From the NCBI RefSeq assembly GCF_015477605.1, contig NZ_JADLQX010000015.1, forward strand, positions 145,099-209,098: a stretch of 64,000 nt of DNA, given 5' to 3'. A program made the translations under genes and the position numbers. Positions 58,662 to 64,000 of the stretch are shown here, piece by piece (position 1 is the first letter of the stretch; the number at the start of each line of letters is the position of its first letter). The DNA is from Nocardia amamiensis (GTDB lineage: Bacteria > Actinomycetota > Actinomycetes > Mycobacteriales > Mycobacteriaceae). The notes beneath the pieces were generated by a model that saw only the letters and a list, made by a program, of their open reading frames with translations, did not search any database and was not told where the DNA came from.

Positions 58662-59552
58662 ATGGTTGACCGGACACCCGAGCAAGACCCGTTTCTCGAG
58701 CACCGGCGGCTGCTGTTCGCCACCGCGTACCGGATGCTGGGGACCGTCACCGACGCCGAAGACATCCTCCAGGATGCCTGGCTGAAGTGGAACGACACCG
58801 ACCGTTCCACCGTGCGGCACCCCAAGTCCTACCTGGTGCGCACGGTCACCAACCTGTCGCTGAACCGGCTCAGCTCGGCCACGGCCACCCGCGAGAACTA
58901 CGTCGGCCCGTGGCTTCCCGAACCGCTGCTCACCTCGCCCGGCATCGCCGAGAACAGCGAAGTGGCCGACACCGTCTCCACGGCGATGCTCGTGGTCCTG
59001 GAGACGCTGAGTCCCGTCGAACGCGCGGTGTTCCTGCTGCGGGAGGTCTTCGGTTACACGCACGCCGAGATCGCCGACACCCTGGACCGGTCCGAGCCGG
59101 CCATCCGGCAGATCGCACACCGCGCCAAAGGACATGTGCAGTCCCGCCGGCCGCGTTTCGACACCGACAAGGCCGAGCGTGACCACATCACCCAGCGGTT
59201 CATGGCCGCGTGTTCGGGTGGCGACCTGAACGCCCTGATGGATCTGCTCGCCCCGGACGTCACTTCGTGGTCCGATGGCGGCGGTGTGGTCACCGCGGCG
59301 CGGCGCCCGCTGTACGGCCGCGATCACGTGGCCCGCTGGACACTCGGCGTGCTCGCCAAGCCGATCGTCGCGGGTATCGTGCTCGAATCCGCGTACATCA
59401 ACGGCGAACTCGGCGCGCTGGCACGCATCGACGGCAACCCGGTGGCCGTCTTCACCTACGACATCGCCGACGGACGGATCCAGAATCTGCGGTTCCAAGT
59501 GAATCCGTACAAGTTGAGGGGTCTGTTCATGGGCACCGACACCCTTGGGTGA
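58662..59552 (+). CDS. ECF41-type sigma factor with SnoaL-like C-terminus (SigJ-like)
   Basis: 296 aa. Sigma2: LLFATAYRMLGTVTDAEDILQDAWLKW (residues ~14-40); sigma4: LSPVERAVFLLREVFGYTHAEIADTL, SEPAIRQIAHRAKGHV (about 108-150). The C-terminal extension is a SnoaL-like fold, with the ECF41 hallmark WSDGGGVVTAA (about 206) and a late N-P-Y-K-L in place of NPDKL (about 284). In ECF41 the extension controls activity, replacing an anti-sigma factor. GAGGAG precedes ATG 58662. The usual COE partner gene (carboxymuconolactone decarboxylase, oxidoreductase or epimerase) is not adjacent. Confidence 0.95.
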   Translation: MVDRTPEQDPFLEHRRLLFATAYRMLGTVTDAEDILQDAWLKWNDTDRSTVRHPKSYLVRTVTNLSLNRLSSATATRENYVGPWLPEPLLTSPGIAENSEVADTVSTAMLVVLETLSPVERAVFLLREVFGYTHAEIADTLDRSEPAIRQIAHRAKGHVQSRRPRFDTDKAERDHITQRFMAACSGGDLNALMDLLAPDVTSWSDGGGVVTAARRPLYGRDHVARWTLGVLAKPIVAGIVLESAYINGELGALARIDGNPVAVFTYDIADGRIQNLRFQVNPYKLRGLFMGTDTLG

Positions 59553-59601
59553 GGCGCACCGCAGACCGACCCGTCCGCGCGCGCCATGGCGGTCCGCGTT
59601 C

Positions 59602-59607
59602 TAGGCT
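59602..59607 (+). promoter_or_regulatory. -10 box of the ltrA-like gene
   Basis: TAGGCT followed by exactly 6 nt and GTG 59614; probable leaderless transcript. Confidence 0.4.
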
Positions 59608-59613
59608 CCTGCC

Positions 59614-60762
59614 GTGACAAACCAGAGCGCGGAACTGTCCGCCGAGGGCGGGCAGCTACGGGCTTCGACGCTCGAGCTGTTCTTCGATCTCGTCTTCGTC
59701 TTCACCATCACCCAGCTTTCGCACGTCTACACCCATCACCCGGGCTGGCAGGCGATCGCCCAGGTGGCGCTGCTGTTCGGGGTGATCTGGTGGATGTACT
59801 CCGGTTACGTCTGGCTCACCAACGAGGTCGCGCCGAACAGCACGGCCCGGCGGAGCTGGCTGATGATCGGCATGTTCGCGTTCTTCGTACTCGCACTGGC
59901 GATCCCGGACGCGTTCCACGGCACGGGCATCGCGTTCGGTGCGGGGTACGTCCTGGTCACCGCCGTGCATACCGCGCTGTTCGTCTCGGCGGGCGGCGCC
60001 TCGGCCACCCTCGCGATCCGGCGGATCGCCCCGCTGAACGGATTGGCCGCCGCTCTGGTGCTGGCGGGCGGGTTCGTGCACGGCTGGTTGCAGTACGCGT
60101 GCTGGACTGCGGCGTTCGTGGTTCAGGTGCTCAGTCCGTATCTCGTGGACACCCAGGATTTCGTGATCCGTGCCAGTCATTTCTGCGAGCGGCACGGGTT
60201 GGTCGTCATCGTCGCGATCGGCGAATCGATCGTCGCCATCGGTGCGGGATTGGCCGGGGAGAAGATCACCACGCAGTTGATCGCCACGGTCGCCCTCGGC
60301 CTGTGCCTGGCCTACGTACTGTGGTGGGCCTACTTCGGCGTCGACAACGAGCACGGCGAGGCCGCGCTGGCGGCGGTTCCGGACCGGGAACGGTCCCGTC
60401 CGGCTTTGCTCGCCTATGGCTATTCGCTCTATCCATTGCTCATCGGCGTCATCGTGGCGGCGGCGGGCATTCAGATGAGCATCGCCCATGGCAACGAAGC
60501 CGCTTCGGTCGCCGTGGCCGCCGCCCTCTCCGGCGGGGTAGCCCTGTACTTCCTCGGCCAGTTCTTCTTCCGGCTGACGCTGCGCCTGCCGCGCCCATGG
60601 GCCCGGCTCCTCGCGGCGGCCGCCGTCGCGGCGACCACACCGATCGGCGTCATCTGGGTGTCCTGGGCTCAGCTGGCCGCGATCGTCACGGTCGCCTACG
60701 CGGCGGTGATCGCCGACGACCTGGTCACGGCGCGCTCGGGTGAGCACGGCACGTACTACTGA
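59614..60762 (+). CDS. Low temperature requirement protein A (LtrA) family membrane protein
   Basis: 382 aa with about 11 membrane helices. STLELFFDLVFVFTITQLSH is the family signature (about residues 19-38), followed by LLFGVIWWMYSGYVWLTNEV. H-F-C-E-R-HGLVVIVAIGESIVAIGAG is the second signature (about 188-210). LtrA proteins were named from a Listeria cold-growth mutant; their biochemical activity is unknown. Begins at GTG 59614 in a leaderless arrangement. Monocistronic. The tandem GAGTACTACT at its 3' end is a trivial duplication. Confidence 0.93.
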   Translation: MTNQSAELSAEGGQLRASTLELFFDLVFVFTITQLSHVYTHHPGWQAIAQVALLFGVIWWMYSGYVWLTNEVAPNSTARRSWLMIGMFAFFVLALAIPDAFHGTGIAFGAGYVLVTAVHTALFVSAGGASATLAIRRIAPLNGLAAALVLAGGFVHGWLQYACWTAAFVVQVLSPYLVDTQDFVIRASHFCERHGLVVIVAIGESIVAIGAGLAGEKITTQLIATVALGLCLAYVLWWAYFGVDNEHGEAALAAVPDRERSRPALLAYGYSLYPLLIGVIVAAAGIQMSIAHGNEAASVAVAAALSGGVALYFLGQFFFRLTLRLPRPWARLLAAAAVAATTPIGVIWVSWAQLAAIVTVAYAAVIADDLVTARSGEHGTYY

Positions 60763-60991
60763 GTACTACTGAGTGTGACGCAGTGCGAACTCCTCCGCTC
60801 CGTTCGGTCGCTGTGGCAACTCGGCTCGGCGCGGCGATACGGGCGCATGCTCGGTGACCGAGAACGACAACGGAGACCGATGCCAACAGCACGCGGATAA
60901 CCTGGCGTGCGGCCGCCCGGTGCCAGGCGGGGTCTCGGGCAGGCCTTCAGTGGCTGCGCGCCTGTCGCGCCCATCGAGGACAATGGCGGTC

Positions 60992-61615
60992 GTGTCCGCT
61001 GAAGAACTCGCTGTCGAACCGCCCGCCGCCGCCCGCCGCTTGCTCGGGGCAACCCTGAGGTCGGGGCCGGTCGCGGTACGGATCGTCGAGGTCGAGGCGT
61101 ACGGGGGAGACCCTGCCGGGCCGTGGCCCGACCCGGCTTCGCATTCCGGGCGCGGACGGACCAAGCGCAACGGCGTGATGTTCGGTCCTGCCGGAATGCT
61201 GTACGTCTACCTGAGCTACGGCATGCACACCTGCGTGAATGTGACGAGCGGACCGGACGGCACCGCCAGCGCCGTGCTGATCCGCTCCGGTGAGGTGATC
61301 GACGGCCTGGAGACGGTCCGGGCCCGGCGTCCGGGCGCCCGTTCCGATCTCGACTTGGCCCGTGGGCCGGGCAATTTCGGTACTGCACTGGAAATCACGT
61401 TGAGCGACTACGGAACCGCACTATTCGATCCGTCCTCCGCGATCCGGCTGGAGTTGAACGGTCCGGTGGAGACCGCCGAGATCGCCAGCGGTCCCCGAGT
61501 GGGTGTGAGCACCGCGGCGGACGTGCCGTGGCGGTTCTGGCTCGCAGGTTCCCGCGCGGTGTCGGTCTACCGGCGCAGTCCGCGTGCGCCACTGTCGACC
61601 GCGAAGGCTCTGTAG
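60992..61615 (+). CDS. mpg: 3-Methyladenine DNA glycosylase (Mpg/AAG family)
   Basis: 207 aa. VRIVEVEAYGGDPAGP (catalytic Glu near residue 35), SHSGRGRTKRNGVMFGPAGMLYVYLSYGMHTCVNV (in pieces: GPAGMLYVYLSYGMH), ARGPGNFGTALEI and the C-terminal PWRFWLAGSRAVS match the family. Base-excision removal of alkylated purines. GTG 60992 was chosen because the product VSAEELAVEP then aligns with the start of the mycobacterial enzyme; GACAAT lies 7 nt upstream and could be the -10 box. ATG 60983 is an in-frame alternative. Lies next to tyrS as in M. tuberculosis. Confidence 0.95.
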   Translation: MSAEELAVEPPAAARRLLGATLRSGPVAVRIVEVEAYGGDPAGPWPDPASHSGRGRTKRNGVMFGPAGMLYVYLSYGMHTCVNVTSGPDGTASAVLIRSGEVIDGLETVRARRPGARSDLDLARGPGNFGTALEITLSDYGTALFDPSSAIRLELNGPVETAEIASGPRVGVSTAADVPWRFWLAGSRAVSVYRRSPRAPLSTAKAL

Positions 61616-62056
61616 ACCACCGGGCGAAGGATGTCGCCGCGGTGCGATCCATTTCCCATCAGGCGCACCGTCCTAACAGGTGAACGCGCTACCAACCGGC
61701 GCGACCGACCTGAAGAACCATGACCGCCGCCGCCCGCCCCGGCAAGGTCATCGCGGGAAACGTTCACCCGCTGAATGCGGCGTCAGCGACGCAAACCACC
61801 GATGTCACCGAGCGAGCCGACAGCGTGAGCGGCGGCGGTCACTCGCTCGAGCTATCCGGTGGGCCAGACGGCAGTGGGTCCTGGATCGCAACCTGCCGTC
61901 ATCACCGACGACCCGATCGGCGCGCTCCGGCGCTCGCGGTCCGTCGAGCTCGATCGCTCCCTGCGCACGCGAAAAATCGTTCGACCTGCGTCGCGTCGCG
62001 TGACGACACTGAGGCGCACACAGCACCCGAGACCTCATGCGGAAAGATAGGACGGC
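61616..62056. other. Intergenic stretch without a recognised gene
   Basis: About 440 nt. Open frames exist on both strands but none has codon usage, start or similarity to support it. Presumably holds the promoter of tyrS. Confidence 0.4.
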
Positions 62057-63346
62057 GTGAGCGGCGACATCATCGACGAACTGACCTGGCGCGGATTGAT
62101 CGCGCAGTCCACCGACCTGGATGCCTTGCGCGCGGCGGCGGCCGCCGGGCCGCTGACCCTGTATGCCGGCTTCGATCCCACCGCCGCCAGTCTGCACGCG
62201 GGCCATCTGGTGCCGTTGCTCGCGCTGAAGCGTTTCCAGCGTGCGGGCCACCGCCCCATCGTGCTGGCCGGCGGCGCCACCGGTCTGATCGGCGACCCTC
62301 GCGACGTCGGGGAGCGGACCATGAACTCGACCGACACGGTGGCGGAGTGGGCCGGGCGGATCCGCTCCCAACTGGAACGCTTCGTGGACCTGGACGATTC
62401 GCCGACCGGCGCGGTGATCGTCGACAACATGGACTGGACCGGCCCGTTGACCGCCGTCGACTTCCTGCGCGACATCGGCAAGCACTTCTCGGTGAACGTC
62501 ATGCTGGCTCGCGACACCATCAAGCGGCGCCTGGACGGTGAGGGTATTTCCTACACCGAGTTCAGCTACATGCTCCTGCAGGCCAACGACTACCTCCAGC
62601 TGCGCCGCAACTACGGCTGCACGCTGCAGGTGGGCGGCTCCGACCAGTGGGGCAACATCATCGCCGGCGTCGAACTCAACCGCCGCGTCGACGGCGCGTC
62701 CGTGCACGCGCTGACCGTCCCGCTGGTGACCTCCGCCGACGGCAAGAAGTTCGGCAAGTCCACCGGTGGCGGCAGTCTGTGGCTCGACCCGGAGATGACC
62801 AGCCCGTACGCCTGGTACCAGTACTTCGTGAACACCGCCGACGCCGACGTGGTGCGCTACCTGCGCTGGTTCACCTTCCTGTCCCGGGAAGAACTCGACG
62901 AGCTGGAGCAGGCGACCGCCGAGCGCCCGCACGCCAGGGAGGCGCAGCGCAGGCTGGCCGCGGAGATGACGACCCTGGTGCACGGCGAGGCCGACACCCG
63001 TGCGGTGCAGTTGGCCAGCCAGGCGCTGTTCGGTCGCGGCGAACTGCGCGACCTCGATGGCGCCACCCTCGGGGCCGCGCTGCGCGAGGCCGCGATCGAC
63101 GGCGAGGTCGCGCGGCTCGCGCCCGGCGAGCCGGCCACCATCGTGGATCTGCTCGTCGCGACCGGTCTGTGCGAGAGCCGCGGCGCCGCCCGGCGCGCGG
63201 TGAACGAAGGCGGGGCTTCGGTGAACAACACGAAAATCTCCGACGTCGAGTGGACTCCCGCCGACACCGACTACCTGCACGGGCAGTGGCTCGTGCTGCG
63301 GCGCGGGAAGAAGAACCTCGCCGGGGTCTTGCGGGCAGGTGCATGA
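62057..63346 (+). CDS. tyrS: Tyrosyl-tRNA synthetase
   Basis: 429 aa class I synthetase. LYAGFDPTAASLHAGHLVPLL contains the HIGH-type motif HAGH (about residue 48); VGGSDQWGNI (about 196) is the tyrosine pocket; ADGKKFGKSTGG is the KMSKS loop as KFGKS (about 235). The C-terminal S4 RNA-binding domain has RGAARRAVNEGGASVNN (about 372). GTG 62057 follows TAGGACGGC. A hairpin right after the stop ends the transcript before the rrn promoters. Confidence 0.97.
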   Translation: MSGDIIDELTWRGLIAQSTDLDALRAAAAAGPLTLYAGFDPTAASLHAGHLVPLLALKRFQRAGHRPIVLAGGATGLIGDPRDVGERTMNSTDTVAEWAGRIRSQLERFVDLDDSPTGAVIVDNMDWTGPLTAVDFLRDIGKHFSVNVMLARDTIKRRLDGEGISYTEFSYMLLQANDYLQLRRNYGCTLQVGGSDQWGNIIAGVELNRRVDGASVHALTVPLVTSADGKKFGKSTGGGSLWLDPEMTSPYAWYQYFVNTADADVVRYLRWFTFLSREELDELEQATAERPHAREAQRRLAAEMTTLVHGEADTRAVQLASQALFGRGELRDLDGATLGAALREAAIDGEVARLAPGEPATIVDLLVATGLCESRGAARRAVNEGGASVNNTKISDVEWTPADTDYLHGQWLVLRRGKKNLAGVLRAGA

Positions 63347-63356
63347 AGATCGCGGT

Positions 63357-63386
63357 GGCTTGAATCACATCGGTGTGATTCAAGCC
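63357..63386 (+). terminator. tyrS terminator hairpin
   Basis: GGCTTGAATCACA (63357-63369) and TGTGATTCAAGCC (63374-63386) give a perfect 13-bp stem with a TCGG tetraloop, 10 nt after the tyrS stop. Confidence 0.8.
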
Positions 63387-63405
63387 AGCGCTTACGTCAG
63401 CGCTG
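63386..63405 (+). terminator. Second hairpin adjoining the tyrS terminator
   Basis: CAGCGCT and AGCGCTG with a 6-nt loop, contiguous with the first hairpin. It may strengthen termination ahead of the rrn operon. Confidence 0.45.
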
Positions 63406-63444
63406 TGCCTCTGACCTGCGCAAACACCTCCGTGTTCAGGCGAT

Positions 63445-63473
63445 TTGACGTAGCGTTATCCGGCGCGTAACTT
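63445..63473 (+). promoter_or_regulatory. rrn promoter P1
   Basis: TTGACG at 63445-63450, a 17-nt spacer and TAACTT (TANNNT) at 63468-63473. Optimal sigma70-type geometry. Confidence 0.65.
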
Positions 63474-63605
63474 ATTCCAGGTCAGAGCGACACGGACACC
63501 GACCCGGAGCCGAGAAGCGAGGCGCGAGCCGAGCGGAGGGACCGGGAAACGAGGTAGGACGAGGAGCGCCTGACAGGCCAGCACAATCGGATAGACCGAT
63601 CGGAC

Positions 63606-63634
63606 TTGACTTCGCTCGGTTGCTTGGTTAGGCT
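63606..63634 (+). promoter_or_regulatory. rrn promoter P2
   Basis: TTGACT at 63606-63611, a 17-nt spacer and TAGGCT at 63629-63634. This is the familiar form of mycobacterial/nocardial rrn promoters. Transcription would start near 63641. Confidence 0.8.
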
Positions 63635-63689
63635 GGGAAAGTTGCCCCAGAGAAGATCCGGTCACTCCGGATCGGACCTGTGTGCGTGT

Positions 63690-63713
63690 GTTCTTTGAGA
63701 ACTCAATAGTGTG
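63690..63713 (+). promoter_or_regulatory. rrn leader antitermination (boxA-type) region
   Basis: TTCTTTGAGAACTCAATAGT followed by GTG is the conserved actinobacterial rrn leader element. It is followed by an imperfect GC-rich stem with a T-run (about 63745-63787), probably part of the 16S processing structure. Confidence 0.75.
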
Positions 63714-63879
63714 TCGATGAATGTCAGTGCCAAATATTTTTTGGTTCCGGCCTTCCGCTCCCCGTGTGGAGGGTCGGGCATTTTTTGTCAGCTAATTTTC
63801 CGGCTGGCGATTGTTTTGCTGGGTTTTCGGACTCTAGTTATTACTTTGATTGCGCCCTGTGGGGTGTGATTGTGAGTCT

Positions 63880-64000
63880 TCAACGGAGAGTTTGATCCTG
63901 GCTCAGGACGAACGCTGGCGGCGTGCTTAACACATGCAAGTCGAGCGGTAAGGCCCTTCGGGGTACACGAGCGGCGAACGGGTGAGTAACACGTGGGTGA
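63880..64000 (+). rRNA. rrs: 16S ribosomal RNA, 5' end (partial)
   Basis: AGAGTTTGATCCTGGCTCAG starts at 63887 (E. coli position 8), putting the mature 5' end near 63880. GACGAACGCTGGCGGCGTGC and the short V1 (TCGAGCGGTAAGGCCCTTCG) followed by GAGCGGCGAACGGGTGAG fit Nocardia. The gene runs off the right edge of the window. Confidence 0.98.

Noticed and set aside
60755..60775. Tandem GAGTACTACT after ltrA
   Set aside because: Two short copies at a stop codon; too small to support a function or a terminator.
61720..62541. 273-codon plus-strand frame overlapping the start of tyrS
   Set aside because: Over half overlaps tyrS in another frame and the rest has no supported start or similarity.

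Overview
The window is high-GC actinobacterial DNA. It closes with the first ~120 nt of a 16S rRNA gene whose variable start looks like Nocardia, and several blocks follow the gene order of Mycobacterium tuberculosis (argCJBDFRGH, and Rv1683-Rv1684-Rv1685c-1686c-1687c-mpg-tyrS). A Nocardia or close Nocardiaceae chromosome is the best reading. These comparisons are from memory and were not computed.

Layout. 1-1671: end of a conservon (sensor-kinase tail, roadblock protein, DUF742 protein, Ras-like GTPase). 1905-5159: VOC protein and phosphoenolpyruvate carboxylase. 5160-7775: a decayed stretch with a frameshifted D-amino-acid deaminase-like gene preceded by two degenerate copies of its own 5' end, then fragments of an oxidoreductase and an alpha/beta hydrolase. 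7776-12145: 13E12-type HNH protein, XRE/DUF397 pair and small unknown genes. 12169-20050: TetR with FAD monooxygenase, two WYL regulators, a flavin-type oxidoreductase, an ECF42 sigma operon with YCII and DHFR-like partners, and a PEP-mutase-family protein.

20151-29043: complete arginine biosynthesis cluster, argC-J-B-D-F-(48-codon ORF)-R and argG-H, with two nearly identical ArgR-type operators before argC and argG. The 3' end of argH is followed by three progressively degraded tandem copies. 29537-36058: atypical P450, SMR transporter, threonine dehydratase, GntR, NCS1 permease with a frameshifted hydantoin-racemase gene, and a small hypothetical protein. 36327-40877: a 2-methylisoborneol operon (family 2B encapsulin shell, 2-MIB synthase with a long disordered N-terminus, GPP C-methyltransferase) ending in IPP isomerase.

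41673-53843: Rv1683-like lipase/acyl-CoA synthetase, a methyltransferase with a duplicated 3' end, a cell-envelope glycan locus (aminotransferase, GtrB-like glycosyltransferase, two tandem copies of a GT-C-like membrane protein plus GtrA), and a Trm112-like protein. 54066-63346: L,D-transpeptidase, TetR/ABC efflux operon with a symmetric 34-bp dyad, multicopper oxidase, ECF41 sigma factor, LtrA, Mpg, TyrS. 63357-64000: hairpins, two sigma70-type rrn promoters each with a 17-bp spacer, an antitermination-type leader and the 16S start.

Two themes recur. Many genes start within about 6-9 nt of a TANNNT-type -10 box, suggesting widespread leaderless transcripts. Three genes (the deaminase, argH, and the methyltransferase at 44701) carry degenerate tandem copies of one of their own ends. 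No tRNA, IS element, prophage or CRISPR array was seen.
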